Shown here in pieces: positions 12,583-25,498 of a DNA stretch of 64,000 nucleotides (its first letter is position 1; every line of letters starts with the position of its first letter). The DNA lies in assembly GCF_037975245.1 (NCBI RefSeq), contig NC_092569.1, positions 23,565,668-23,629,667 of the forward strand. The letters are read 5' to 3'. The position numbers were made by a program, and so were the translations under genes. Under the pieces are notes generated by a model. The model was given only the letters and a program-made list of their open reading frames with translations, was not told where the DNA came from and ran no database searches. Origin of the DNA: Apostichopus japonicus. Taxonomy: Eukaryota; Echinodermata; Holothuroidea; Aspidochirotida; Stichopodidae.

Positions 12583-15500
12583 ATGAAGTCGAGTCTGCTT
12601 CATTGGCATTGCAATGTTACCATTCTGTTCCTTTTGTTGAATATAATCTCGTTCGGTGGCTGCATGGTCAACGAAACGATTTGCCTACAGCAGTGGGACT
12701 GCAAATGGCGAACTGACTTTCCATATACCCGCACGGAGGGGCAATGTTCATACCTTCTGCCCGGATATTACCCTATAGACGGCCCCTCTTCTTCAGCCCC
12801 GGAAGGAAGCAGATGTAATTTAAATGTCGATTGCAAAAGGGGAGACGTTAACTCCACTGAGATGTTCGAATGTATACAGGTCCTTACTTCACAGTCGCTT
12901 GTGGAATCTCTGCGTCTTTACCGTTGTAACAATTTGGAACTTAAAAATGGAGATCTCGAGTTTTTAACATCTATGATAGAATTTAATATATCATACACTG
13001 TCATAAAGGAGATGCAAGATGAAGTATTTTACAAAACAACCAACCTTGTTACCGTAGACGTCTATCAGGACTACGAAGCAGGAGTTAGCATATCGGAATA
13101 TCCCCGGGCATTTATAGGTCCTGTGCCTCAAAGCACGAGCGAAATTAGCAACACTTTCCTGCCAAATTTGAGACATTTGATACTTTCTAGTTTTAATTTT
13201 TCAACGGGGATTCCAGAGAATGCTTTTCAACACCTTGGTGCTTTGGAAACTTTAGAATTTGAGTTTGTTACCCTCCAAAACAGCGATTTTCAAAGTATGC
13301 GAAATTTGACAGAACTTGCACACCTTAAAATTTACGACAGTCAAAATATAGACTTGCTGCCACCACGTATCTCGACTTTCATGCCAAATCTCCAACATTT
13401 TGAAATCTCTATGACTAATATTTCTAATATAACTGTTCAACAGTTAGAATCATTCCATAAGCTGGAAACACTCATATTGGACAATAACTTGCTTGTAGAT
13501 ATTGACTTGTTGGCATTTCAACATTTGACAAATCTGAGGAGTCTATCTTTAGCTGGAAACCGACAACTACAAATAATTCCTTTCTTTGACAGACTAACCC
13601 AACTTGAAAAACTTGATCTCAGCAACTGTGCAGTATCTAATCTTTCTCTTGAAGTATTTTCAAATCTCAACAATTTAAAACATTTGAGTTTAAAGAAGAA
13701 CAAACTAAAGCAAATTCCACCCCTTTTCACGAAATTTCCAAGTATAACCGGATCTATTACATTAAAAAAAGTTGAAATCGTTGATTTATCAGACAATGAG
13801 ATCAGTAGCATTATGGCGTACACATTCAGTAACTTAGAAAACCTGAAATCTATAGATTTGTATAAAAATTACATTACGGAAGTCCATTATATGACTTTTT
13901 TTAATTTAAAATCACTCGAAAAAGTGTCTCTGGAATTCAATGCCATTCAAAATATTCACAGAGACGCATTTTACGGAATAAGTACCTTGAAAAACTTGAA
14001 TTTAGAGGGTAATATGTTAACAAATTTCCCCAAGCTTTCAAATGTTAATTGGGAGGTTGACCATCATAACCTTCCACGAGATCCCTTTTCAACGGACATA
14101 CGGGGTAATCCACTCCAATGTAACTGTGACATGTTTAAGGATGTGTTTATTCGTGTTGGTCGAGACATATGGCAATTGCAATATTACTACGATATTATCT
14201 GGCCTGGCAATTACTTTTTGACAAACCAACTTTTCGTTCAAGCGAAATTTCTCGAATGCCAGACAGAACTATACGGCAAGAATAAAATAGACCTAATGCT
14301 ACATGATCCAGAGAGGTGGTTCTCCCATGTTTCGTCAATAGATTTATGTCCCCATCCTTGCCGGTGCCTCAGCCAATGTTCAAACGGTCATTTCTATGCT
14401 GTCTGCCGGCATGCTAATCTGACTTCAATACCAAACGGATTAGGATCGTGGGTCAATACTCTCTATCTTGAAGGAAATATGATTACCCAATTAGATTCGA
14501 CATCACTTTCCAATATGCCTGACCTTACCAACGTTGACTTGGGAGACAATCGAATTTCTTCCATAGAGGACGGCACCTTTCATAACTTGCATAGTTTACG
14601 CGAAGTATCTCTACGTGGTAATAACCTTACTGTGATTCGTTCCAATACGTTCAACATCTCCTCGTCTCAGTTGAAATACCTTGATATATCGTCAAACAAT
14701 ATTGCTGACATCGATCGTGACAGTTTTCTAAGCGTTTCTTCTTTGGAAGTTTTAAAACTTGACCAAAACAAATTAGAGACAATTTCTCAAGGAGTCTTTG
14801 ATAATCTACACAATTTATCGCTGTTAACGATTAGCGACAACCCATTCAACTGCACTTGTGATTTGCTGTATTTAACAGATTGGTATGTAAAAGTAGCGTT
14901 TGTTCCCGAAAGGAGTTTCTCTAGCGATATTGCAGAAATAGGATGTGCTCCATTTTTGAACGAAACTGAACTTTACGATTGGATGCAAGAGCAAACAGTG
15001 ACATGTAACCCGGTGATTCCCCCTTCTGACAGACCGAAACCAAGCTCGGTTATAGTTGTTCTTGTTGGGGTTTGTGCTGCTGCAATTACTTCACTTGTTT
15101 TAGGTTTCATCTACAAGTTTCGGTTGGAAATATTAGTCCTCATATACACAAAGACAGGTGTGAAAATATTTGACAGAAATGCTAGTAACGAAGAAGAAGA
15201 GAAAACATTTGACGCTTTTATATCTTTCAGTAGCATGGATAGGCAGTTTGTTCTAGAAGAATTCATCCCGAGACTGGAAAGTGGAGAAAACAAACGAAAA
15301 CTTTGTATTCATCATAGAGATTTCGTCGTAGGTGAATGTATCGCAACCAATATTATTAATGCTATAGAGAATAGTAACAAGATTTTAATACTGTGTTCTA
15401 AAAATTACTTGGAAAGTGAGTGGTGTTCTTATGAGTTTAAGACATCACACCATCAGGCATTGCGTGATCGCAGTCGTAGAATTGTTCTCATCATGATGGA

Positions 15501-15687
15501 AGATGTCAAGAAATCAACATTGGATAAGGAAATCAAAGCTTACATCTCAACTAATACTTATTTAGAAAAGAAAGATCCATTATTTTGGTCAAAACTACTA
15601 TATTCTGTTCCAGCAGCTAAGCGTGGCAATATCGACACATTGAAAGAAACGAATGCAAACAATGTCTCTTCTGAAACATGTGTTTAG
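12583..15687 (+). CDS. Toll-like receptor, multiple-cysteine-cluster (Toll/P-type), single exon
   Basis: A type I membrane receptor of 1034 aa in one uninterrupted frame. Order: signal peptide (about 1-27), a cysteine-rich N-terminal segment (to about 110), a large leucine-rich-repeat block, a C-terminal LRR cap with NPLQCNCD (C513, C515), an internal N-terminal cap CPHPCRC (C589-C595), about five more LRRs, and a second C-terminal cap with NPFNCTCD (C756, C758, C788, C808). A transmembrane helix spans about 823-844. The cytoplasmic TIR domain has box 1 FDAFISFS (876-883), box 2 RDFVVG (912-917) and the box 3 FW pair (1001-1002). Two cysteine-cap clusters define the Toll-like class also found in echinoderms. 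The usual vertebrate BB-loop proline is Val916; Drosophila Toll also lacks it. Expected role: ligand sensing outside the cell and signalling through TIR adaptors. No defect is visible. Confidence 0.95.
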   Translation: MKSSLLHWHCNVTILFLLLNIISFGGCMVNETICLQQWDCKWRTDFPYTRTEGQCSYLLPGYYPIDGPSSSAPEGSRCNLNVDCKRGDVNSTEMFECIQVLTSQSLVESLRLYRCNNLELKNGDLEFLTSMIEFNISYTVIKEMQDEVFYKTTNLVTVDVYQDYEAGVSISEYPRAFIGPVPQSTSEISNTFLPNLRHLILSSFNFSTGIPENAFQHLGALETLEFEFVTLQNSDFQSMRNLTELAHLKIYDSQNIDLLPPRISTFMPNLQHFEISMTNISNITVQQLESFHKLETLILDNNLLVDIDLLAFQHLTNLRSLSLAGNRQLQIIPFFDRLTQLEKLDLSNCAVSNLSLEVFSNLNNLKHLSLKKNKLKQIPPLFTKFPSITGSITLKKVEIVDLSDNEISSIMAYTFSNLENLKSIDLYKNYITEVHYMTFFNLKSLEKVSLEFNAIQNIHRDAFYGISTLKNLNLEGNMLTNFPKLSNVNWEVDHHNLPRDPFSTDIRGNPLQCNCDMFKDVFIRVGRDIWQLQYYYDIIWPGNYFLTNQLFVQAKFLECQTELYGKNKIDLMLHDPERWFSHVSSIDLCPHPCRCLSQCSNGHFYAVCRHANLTSIPNGLGSWVNTLYLEGNMITQLDSTSLSNMPDLTNVDLGDNRISSIEDGTFHNLHSLREVSLRGNNLTVIRSNTFNISSSQLKYLDISSNNIADIDRDSFLSVSSLEVLKLDQNKLETISQGVFDNLHNLSLLTISDNPFNCTCDLLYLTDWYVKVAFVPERSFSSDIAEIGCAPFLNETELYDWMQEQTVTCNPVIPPSDRPKPSSVIVVLVGVCAAAITSLVLGFIYKFRLEILVLIYTKTGVKIFDRNASNEEEEKTFDAFISFSSMDRQFVLEEFIPRLESGENKRKLCIHHRDFVVGECIATNIINAIENSNKILILCSKNYLESEWCSYEFKTSHHQALRDRSRRIVLIMMEDVKKSTLDKEIKAYISTNTYLEKKDPLFWSKLLYSVPAAKRGNIDTLKETNANNVSSETCV

Positions 15688-15757
15688 ACCGATTATTGAG
15701 TATTTATCCCATTCAGATATGATATGAGAAGTGGGAAGAAAATGTCACCCATTATAA

Positions 15758-15834
15758 GGGCTGGGTGGCTCAGTTGGTAAACCGTAGGGCTTGTAAACCA
15801 GCCTAGGTCACTGGTTCAAATCCGATTCTAGCTT
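15758..15834 (+). pseudogene. tRNA-like sequence (tRNA-Thr(TGT)-related SINE head or tRNA pseudogene)
   Basis: It has an A-box-like GTGGCTCAGTTGG, a B box GGTTCAAATCC and the stretch CTTGTAAACCAG found in tRNA-Thr(TGT). The acceptor arms GGGCTGG and CTAGCTT pair with several G-T wobbles. The anticodon stem is mismatched, so this is unlikely to be a working tRNA. A SINE head is plausible because a MITE lies directly downstream and similar tRNA-like units occur elsewhere in the window. Confidence 0.55.
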
Positions 15835-15856
15835 CAACTATATCTGCTCATTTTAG

Positions 15857-16158
15857 CCGGTTCACACAGAGATTACAGTAACTACTGTAAATCTTAAAGT
15901 TTTGAACCAACGTTAACACTGGATTATGCTGACAAATCTGATAAATCTGTAGCTTGTGCTACTAGGTTTACTATAAGAACTGAAAATATGTGTAATCCCA
16001 ACGAATCCCAACAACTGGATTTGTTGGAATTACACATATCCTCAGTTCTTACTGTTATCCTAATAGCACATGCTACCGATTCATAGCACGATCCTGTCTT
16101 TACTTTGGTACAGAACTTAAAGATTTTTAGTAGTTACTGTGTTCTCTGTGTGTACCAG
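15857..16158. mobile_element. Foldback MITE of about 300 bp, copy 1
   Basis: The left end GGTTCACACAGAGATTACAG and the right end (reverse complement GGTACACACAGAGAACACAG) begin arms that pair along most of the element's length. The loop lies near a GTGTAATCCCAAC / TTGGAATTACAC pair. A second copy with the same ends lies at 32649-32948. Non-coding. Confidence 0.7.
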
Positions 16159-19100
16159 GTCCCCATTTCCATTGTATTATCCGTTGTTAATTCACTTGAC
16201 ATGTGTATAAAAATAGAAATATTCATGGAATGTAGATTGAATTTAGTTATAGTCTAACCACCATCGTGTATGGTGTTTCAGCTTTGCGTTCTCATTTGAC
16301 AAAACATAAAGGACTTATTAATGGCAGCAGGTTTCAGATTTCTTCCTTGTCAACCAAACCTGGATATGAATCAGATACAATATTTATGATAGGAATTTTA
16401 AACAATGGGAAGTGACGTAAAATTTAGAGAAACTGATTCGTTATCACATTTGTGGTAAGGAACCATATACGGCGCAATGTACATTTTAAAGTACTTTATC
16501 TGTTTATTATCGTTTTGTCTGCAATTTTGTCTAAACTTATCGAGTAGTGCTCAGAATGTTAAAGATAAGATATTCTATCACATTCCAACAAATGAAGGTA
16601 AATCAAATATTCAATAATTGTTCATGGACATTTCGTAGCTCCGACACGTTATTCATACCTTATAACCTAATCATATAATCTATATGATATTATTATTATA
16701 ATTATATATATATATATATAGCCTGATATGTCGAAATATAATATTTTATAAATATAAACTTTAGTAAATATGAATATACATGTTTATACGTTAACAGTGT
16801 ACAAACCTTTCATAAGTGGTTTCGTGTCAAACAGTTTTATGTTCATTCTCGGCTTTGATTGGTAAATGATTTAGTAGTCCTAGCCTAAGTCTAAGTTAAA
16901 GGAGATTGGCAAACCATAACAGATTGTTTCAAAGCGGATCAACTCCGTATCGTTTATCTCGATTTAAACAGCTAACCACATGTACATAATTCATGAAATT
17001 TACCATAAGATCCTGACCATCTTCCCACTGTAAAAAAAAACGCACTCTCAGGTTGAGCTGTAAGGTAGATCCAATTCATTTTTACGAACCATTTAAGCAG
17101 TGGTGTAGCTAGAGTGCGGGTAGGGGTAGGGTGGGGATGGGGTCGTCTATAGCAATATTCAGGGACGAAACGGGAACGCCTAAAAAGTTGCACATGCACA
17201 AAAAGGATATACACTGGCAACTGTAGTTAAACTAATGGAAATGATAGTAACATTTTGCATCTATATTTTGCATTTTGGCAAAAATTATGATATGGGAGAG
17301 TTCTTTCATCTTCTTAGAACGAGCCCCAACAGGAACGTCGGCAAAGTTGCATACCCATCCACCCCCACCCCCCCCCCCCTCACCTTGCCCCTCTAAATTC
17401 CAACCTGAAACAAAGGGTAGAACCTATAATGGTGTCATAAAAATAACATATCAATGTAAGTGCTAATTAATCTTAATTTCTCTAACTCTTTAAAAGGGGA
17501 CACATATTTTGCTTTGCCCCCTCACACCATGAAGACTGTCTACGCACCTGAGTGTAAGCTATATTCACGAGGAGATTGATATACTCCAACTAGACATTTA
17601 ATCTGGTCAAATTGGCTTTTTCCCTTTATGGATTGGTTGTGGTTTAATCGAATCACAGAAATTTATGTTCACGACGCATGTATTTTAATTTCATATTAAG
17701 TTTCATTTTAATTTATCAATCATGGATCTTTCTTTCACTTGTGAACGACATATAGTGCCAAAGGAATATTATAATTCAAACATACTATGCAACTGCTTTA
17801 ACATGTCATACCATGTGTTATATACAAAAGAAGAAAACCTATATTGTTAAACATACATTTTCTTCCTTCACTATCTTGAAGTGTAGGGTATGATTTGCCA
17901 TTTTACATCATTTACCACAGTTACCTCTTTTTTATTGTGGTTCCTAATGTTTCACCAACACATGTTTTAACTTAATGTTTACTACGTTGTCTAAATTGTT
18001 ATATTATTACAACATTAACAAATGGGGAGTTTGAGTTGCGGGTGAGGGGGGGGGTGGGGTTTGAAGTTGCTTAGGCTTTGTTGTGGTTTAGATTTTCTTG
18101 AAACATTACGTTGCAGTTGAATAATTCAAAATGGTGTCTAGATAAAAGAGATGGCGTCAGACGCAGAAACTAACCTATTCCCAACCGTTCAATCCATCGG
18201 CCCCCTCTGCCACCCCCACCCCCTTGTTCATCCACAAATGGTATACCATCGATATTAGCATTCTACATATTTCAATGTTGTCAGAACTACAAACAGAAAT
18301 ACGTATCTACTTTTAACACTGTGATGACGCTTTAGGAGTGAAGTGACCGTTACCAAAGGGGGTTTTATGCCAGATACTCTGTAGTATAATAGAGCGATAC
18401 AATTCAGTCTATAAGTAGACCTAAATTTGTAAGAATTGACTCAGAGGCAAGCACCGAATTCATCTCTCGAACTAGAGATAGTTTTGTTAGTGTATTGTGA
18501 GTATTGTGAGTGTATTGTAACTTGCCAGGAATTAAGTAGTCTAATGTCACGGTGCATAACTATTGCAATGTGTTTCTGTATGGAGCACACCAATTCCTTA
18601 CTTCTGTCGGCGTGAAAAGTGTTGAGGGTTTTGAGAGGAAGTGTCACGGCATGTTAAGTATCCGCTGGTAAATATAGACCTGACATAAACACTCATCTAT
18701 CGGTGAGTAACTGAACAGGAAACTCTCGCGGAAGAAGGTCTGTATGTCTTCCTACACCGCAAAGGAAATTGAGTAAGATAATGAACATTACAGAACTGAG
18801 ACATGACATCTGTCACGTATGATATATATCCATATAGGATACCACTGTTTCTATACTCGCAAAACGACTCGCATAAATGTCTTGTAAGCGTCATGTGCCT
18901 GGCTTGAAATTTATTCCCGTTCGAAGTTGTTGACTCAATGTATGATAATGGATAATGAATTGACAGAACCTCATATCAGCAATGAGAGGGCGAAAATCCT
19001 TCATAAATGAACCACAAGGTACCGGTAACGTTTTAAACTTGCAATAGCCAACCACCCTATTTTAACGTTTTCAATGGAATACCTTCATTTCCCGTGTTAT

Positions 19101-20881
19101 ATATAAGTTATAGCTTAATGTACGATAGATCTCCCCGAGAGGGCCAACCAATTAATTTCTACAGGTTTGGAATGGGTTAAAATACTTTATTAATAGGAAT
19201 GCATTGGATACCGTGTTCGACGTGGGTAAACTTGTACGACCGATGTATAATTATACTAAACGTATACTTCAAATGTCCGGTAAAAATACTACAAGATTAC
19301 ATTTTCAATGCATACTATGGGACGTACACATTTTCGCCTGGATTATTTAAGAAACGAGAATAAAAAACAAATCGTGTGGTTCTACTCCCTTTCCAAGTGA
19401 TTCGCTAAACTCACATGACGTAACATCATCAGGATTGTACGAGCTCATTCTCAATTTAAGGGGTGGGGGTGGGTGGGGTGGTTGGCTTTGTAAATTGATT
19501 AAATTGTTTGGTTTTCGTACCGACGATCTCTCTTGGGTAACTTTTCATAGAAGATAGTATCATATACAGTTTACAACATAGGCTACCCCCAGTAACTTCG
19601 ATATTTTATTACTTGTCAATTATACATTTTAATCGTGGTAATGGAAAAGTTTGCATATTATTACCTTTTCAACTGTGTGGATAGATCCAATCGCTTCGAA
19701 TATATTTGTAGATACATATTTTGCGTGACTATCTGGACAAAACGTCTGCGTACCGTAAAAAAAAGTACTTATCCAGGTACCGCACTCAGCTCCTCCCGAT
19801 TCAGAAAATAGTGTTTTGACACTAAACAGTATAGCTATAAACAACATAGGTTTGATCAAGTATGAAAATCAGCAATGGAAATAGGAAGCGTGAGTCGCAC
19901 GTGGTCAATCCTTACGTTTTGTTTATGTTTTCTTATGCGATGCTTTATTGTTACCGTACCGTTATATGGTAATATATTACTGTAGGTATTTCCCGATGCT
20001 AGCACCCCCCCCCCCCACCCCAACACCCTCCTCCGAAAACCCATGTAACCGTTAACGAATTCTGGTTGCCTTATCGTAATAATACTCGACAGCAATGACG
20101 ACCTTATTGGCATGCTTGTTTCCATGATAAAGTGGTTGTCAAGTGTTTAATATGTAGTTTATGAACTCAAGCCGTCTACAAACATTTGATATAGTTTAAT
20201 TGTCCATTTGACAAGGTTTATGAACTTCCTTAGTTTTATAGTACTATAGAAATGTCAGCATTAATAATCATTAACAGTCTCTCATCAAACGTACAGGGCA
20301 TATAATGAATGATAAATTAAATGGAAATTATTATAATAGATGTCTGTGTATGACATACACAATTATATTTATTTAATGCCATGACGTCACTCAAGTGATC
20401 GTGAGGCACAGCCATGTTTACTTACACTATTAAAAAGAAGAATATTTTTCTTTATCAAAATTTCCAGTGGACGCAGATTTGACCCAGGGCTGTACCGCTG
20501 TGAATGCCTCACCCATGCACAATCCATTACAATCTAAAACAGAGTGAATTAAATTCATAATGACAATAACTTTTATCATAAACTATCATGTTATACACGC
20601 CCGACAGCTGCTTGTTAATTGGAAAATTCATAGCATATATTAACAAGTTTTGACATTGTAGTTTGGCACATATCTTTCTGGCTTCAGACTTGCAGTCGTT
20701 TCTCCAATTATCCTTCAAGTTTTGTTTAATTATGATGTGATTGCATATCCAAGGAATATGAAGTTTGTTATTAGCAAGTGGCTGATTTATTAAGAAAATA
20801 TCTGTGACAGTCATGAAGTGTATACGTCGCCTTCTTGACAGCATAGTTTTACAGCTTTATATCGGCCATTTGCATTACTTC
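16159..20881. other. Non-coding stretch between the TLR gene and the tandem repeat
   Basis: No gene recognised on either strand. Contents: a short TA run near 16705-16722, C and G homopolymer runs (about 17367, 18046, 20006), and GTGAGTATT-type short repeats near 18490-18520. Open frames are short with no recognisable motif. Confidence 0.5.
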
Positions 20882-21843
20882 TATATACTGTGAACTCTTC
20901 AAGGGAGGAATGACCCTTTAAACATCTGAAGCACATCAATGAATTGGCTGGACTACTTATTCTAAGAAATCGTTTCATCAGGTACAACACAACATTCAAC
21001 AGAAATATATAAGAACTTACGAATCAAACGGCTACTTTGCATTACACTATTCTCAAGGACAAATGATGTAGAATGATATTCAAGGGTGCTCTGCTATTTG
21101 AATCTAAGAGAAAATGTTTTGGCTCAATTATCACAATTTACCATGTAACACAATGAAGTAGGATTAGGCTCGGATGAAGAGCCGACTTAATAATCTATTT
21201 ATTATAGTGTTAAAGGAGCATGATGGAGGTTTCACAAATTTTTAAGCTAAATATCTTGAAAAACGGAACAGCAATATATAAACATTACTAGCACTCATTT
21301 CTATTTGTGTCTTAGAATATGGCGTATGAAAATAAAATTAAAATTATGACTAAACATATATACAATATATACTGTGAACTCTTCAAGGGAGGAATGACCC
21401 TTTAAACATCTGAAGCACATCAATGAATTGGCTGGACTACTTATTCTAAGAAATCGTTTCATCAGGTACAACACAACATTCAACAGAAATATATAAGAAC
21501 TTACGAATCAAACGGCTACTTTGCATTACACTATTCTCAAGGACAAATGATGTAGCATGATATTCAAGGGTGCTCTGCTATTTGAATCTAAGAGAAAATG
21601 TTTTGGCTCAATTATCACAATTTACCATGTAACACAATGAAGTAGGATTAGGCTCGGATGAAGAGCCGACTTAATAATCTATTTATTATAGTGTTAAAGG
21701 AGCATGATGGAGGTTTCACAAATTTTCAAGCTAAATATCTTGAAAAACGGAACAGCAATATATAAACATTACTAGCACTCATTTCTATTTGTGTCTTAGA
21801 ATATGGTGTATGAAAATAAAATTAAAATTATGACTAAACATAT
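20882..21843. repeat. Recent tandem duplication, two copies of about 484 bp
   Basis: The block starting TATACTGTGAACTCTTCAAG at about 20882 is repeated from about 21367, up to the shared end GACTAAACATATA (about 21349-21361 and 21832-21844). Only a few substitutions separate the copies, for example TGTAGAATGA versus TGTAGCATGA and GGCGTATG versus GGTGTATG. No gene recognised inside. Confidence 0.85.
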
Positions 21844-21849
21844 AACGTA

Positions 21850-23799
21850 TGCATAAAACTAAGTTTGTAGCAACTGTGTTGGTACGTGTTCAGACATTAT
21901 CGTTATCTTCTTTTGATTTGAAGTTTAAATGGTGTGACATATCATAATTGGAGATATACAGAACTTTAGAAATGAATGATTAAAAATGGAGAGTGCCAGA
22001 GATTACTCGCCGGGAAGGTTGTTAGAGTGAGTGCTTGGTGGGGTTCCATGTCAATTGAACCACCAAAGCGCGATATTGAAGATGATGATATAAACGAACC
22101 CATCATAGCTAACACACGTTACGTGTTTGTTATATACCTGTAGGCTTGTAGGCTTACTCTTGCTGTAGTATCAACTGCATTTTGCGTAGTCTCGTTCAAG
22201 ACCTTACTCAACTTACGTAAAGCGAGGCATATACGCTGGTGCTGTTAAAGTTAGTCCTGCGCCCTCACATCCTCTGAAGTTAATACTGAGGGAAACTGGT
22301 AGTATCTATTCCGTTCCTCGGCACCTGATACTCATGGCTTTAGTACATTAACTACTGGTGCCACCTGTAACACGTGTTACCGTGTTACGAACAAGAAAAA
22401 GGAAAACTTACTGATACACTGTTGTGGGACATGGACAGTTGTTGCTGTTTAGTCCTTTCTTTGTTCTCGGCATGACGAACTGGAGTAATTTAAAGAGAGG
22501 TGTGAACTGGAATCAAGCGGTACGGTACCTCATTTACTTCATCCCGTAGGCCTTTTCATCTTCTTAGACTCCTTGTCCAGTCGCGCAGTTCTTTGTCTTA
22601 TATTCGAACAAGTGAACAGTTTTGCAGTTGTTACAGTGCCACTTGTAACACATGTTACCGTGTTACGAACACAAAGTAGTAATTACTGATGTACGGTTGT
22701 GGGACATGAACGGTAGTTGCTGTACCAGCTATGAGTATCGGATGTCCTAGAGGACTCGTCTTTCAACATATGACAATGATCACACAGTCACAGTCTCGAT
22801 GTAAAGGGGACTGGGGTTGAGAGTGAATCAATAAAGTAGTTTCGTTTTTCGTGCTCAGGTTCTTTCTTGGCTGACTTTTCTTTGGAATGCATAGCTCAAT
22901 GTAAATACGCCCTCGCTGAATAATTGAAGAACAATTGGATTATTTACCGTTAAGGACATAATCGAAATTCGTGTAGTAGGATATTAGCAACGTCTTGACC
23001 AATATTACGTCTTGAGTTGTGATGTTACTTGTATCACACTGACCAAGCCATGTATTTGGATCATACGCAGTCTAACAAAGTGGACATAAGGTAACTTAGT
23101 AATTATCATCTTATCAACTCTCTTATTCAGTTAATTCACTAATTAAATGCTAAGTTTCAGTTTGCCAGTTGATAATTTCAAGTGTTTGCCTAACTCAGCC
23201 GATTCTCAGGGCTCTATCGGTTAAAACTGGTAAAGGTGTGTACCAATTAATCAGTTAAATCTGATGTGTGTTATAATTCTTAACATGTGTTACATTTATG
23301 ACCAGTTACTACTGAGTAGGACTCACGAACTGAAAATACTAAACATACAATCCTATGAATAATGATTGACTAGACTAATCAGACTACTTTAAAGGTTTCG
23401 CCAATAATTTCGTCCAAACATATCATATGAAATATATCAGAATAAAATACAGGTTTAAAATCATTCGTCCTCTGATTCTGATGTTACCATCCAAATTTTA
23501 ACAAATATCTCTCTTCATAGATCGATATATCAAGTACATAGTTATAAAACAAAATATCTTTTACCCCCAAAAAGTGTAAATTTACAATGAAAATATGCTG
23601 ATGCCACCTCGTGTAACTTATTTCATAGATTCTCAAATTATCAGTCATTTTGCCCACATAAAAATCCTTTCCCAATGTACTAAACTTCCTGTATTACCTT
23701 GACATGAGATACGTTTCTTCTACAAGACACTTAAAATATCCTCTTATATATATACTTAGAACAACAGAAATCAAGGTAAAAGTTTCCTTAACAAATATA
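21850..23799. other. Non-coding stretch before the FReD duplication units
   Basis: Holds the repeated motif block noted separately at 22358-22735. Otherwise no gene or recognisable element. Confidence 0.5.
22358..22735. repeat. Diverged direct repeat, two units about 277 bp apart
   Basis: The first unit (22358-22450) and the second (22636-22735) share CACCTGTAACACGTGTTACC / CACTTGTAACACATGTTACC, then CGTGTTACGAACA, then GTTGTGGGACATG. A related fragment with TGTACCAGCT and a following GAGTA occurs near 40300-40385. Function unknown; probably the remains of one repeat family. Confidence 0.55.
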
Positions 23800-25426
23800 A
23801 CCTAGTTTGGGAGGAAATGAAGCCTTCACTCAACTCAGGACAGATCGTTTCCTCATTAATTCGTTCCGATTGCCTTTCAATTTCCTTTTTATGGAACACT
23901 GTCTCAATTAACCCAAGAGTTAACTTCTAAGAATATGCCGAGAGGTTTCCTGGATTTTAAAAAAAAATGTCTGAAACGCATAGATTCCTGAAAAGTTACG
24001 GTTGGTGTAATAAATGAATGGAATTAGGTGAAGGAGCAAAGTTTACTCAATAGGTACTCAAGGATCAGAGAGAGTGCAATCTGGGGTGTGAGAGGGTGTA
24101 GGGCGGCTTCGGTAGTTGTTTCTTGAGGAGACAAGTCAAGATAACCTAAACTCTCCCAACAATTTCGTGTAACAACTGTCTTAATTTCGTAATAAAAGGT
24201 AAATTTAAATAACAAAATGCCACTTTTCCATCATCAAAATGTATGGGGAAAGGTACTTTTCGTTACCAAACAAACAGCACTCCTAATGTATGGAAAGGGG
24301 TACTTTTTAGACTTTGCCGCTGTGAACTGGTGCAGGGCCAAAAGTAATCGAGTGTGTTGTCGTACACTGTGAAACGACAACGTACTGCATATTTCTTATA
24401 TGAAACTAAACCTCTAATAAAAATAAGATATTAAATAATTAAGTCTTCCCGTGTTAACAATTTATTCTAGCAATTTACGAATCAAATATATCATGACCTT
24501 AACACCAAATGTTTTTTTTTTTTTAAATTCTGAGATAAATGTTTCAACCTCGAGTCCATCTTTGTGTCAACAGAACATAAGTACGGTCTCATTTTAATTT
24601 AAGTCACTCTACATGCATTTGTTTCTATCAAATGTAATATTTAACAAACACTCATATACAATCCATAATACGTTTTCTTATATCAAAATTGTTAGCAATA
24701 GGTGTAGGTGGAACAAAATAATTGTACTAAACAAAATTGATAAAATGATATTTATGAAGTCATTGATCCTGAGGCAATATTTCCACAAAGTGAAAAAAAG
24801 ATCGTAGTCTTATTTGCTTCTACAATTTAATACGCAATCTTATATCCAAAATGGGCACGAGTTAAGGCCAGGCGAGAGGGGATAATAGGTGACCCAGGGC
24901 TCGGGGTCAATGAGGATATCCACGGGGACGAATTTGAAAATGGATCAAAGTTTATAAAAAATAATGTATGCTGATTGTCATAATATAATCTCGGGAATAT
25001 GATGGTGCAAGTAAACTAGCTGTAATTAAATCAGCGCGTTCCTCCGCTGGGGAATGAAGTTCGATTACAAAACAAACTATTAATATACTTATAAAACTAA
25101 ATGCATAACGGAAAACACTGCAATTTTAGATAACGATAAAGGGCAAATAATTTGTTATGTCTACTAGAAACGGGGTTCAAACAAGTGGCCACTGGGTTAC
25201 AAGCACATCGCTTCACAAATTCAGCTATCCAGCCATTAGATGGTGACTCCCTAATATAGCATGATATATTTAAACAGAATTTCTAATGTAATATCTCCCC
25301 TGCATCTTTTCGCATGAATCCGACAGAAACTTAGGCGTGATCCCTTGTTAAACGGTAGCAACATACTGTGGCTTCTGACTTGCACCCACATCTAAGAACT
25401 GGCTGTAGGGATCTCAAACAACTAAG

Positions 25427-25498
25427 AGTTGAATAGCCCAGTTGGTATTGCGCTGTGTCTGTTACCCAAACGCCACTGGTTCGAAGCCAGTTCTAGCA
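25427..25498 (+). pseudogene. tRNA-like sequence (tRNA-Asn(GTT)-related), unit A copy
   Basis: A box TAGCCCAGTTGG and a B box-like GGTTCGAAGCC flank a CTGTTA stretch where the anticodon loop should be. The T stem (ACTGG/CCAGT) is perfect. The acceptor stem is poorly paired here and the anticodon stem is broken, so it is a pseudogene or SINE head rather than an active tRNA gene. Confidence 0.55.

Noticed and set aside
15758..15834. Functional tRNA-Thr gene
   Set aside because: The anticodon stem does not pair and the acceptor stem depends on several wobbles.
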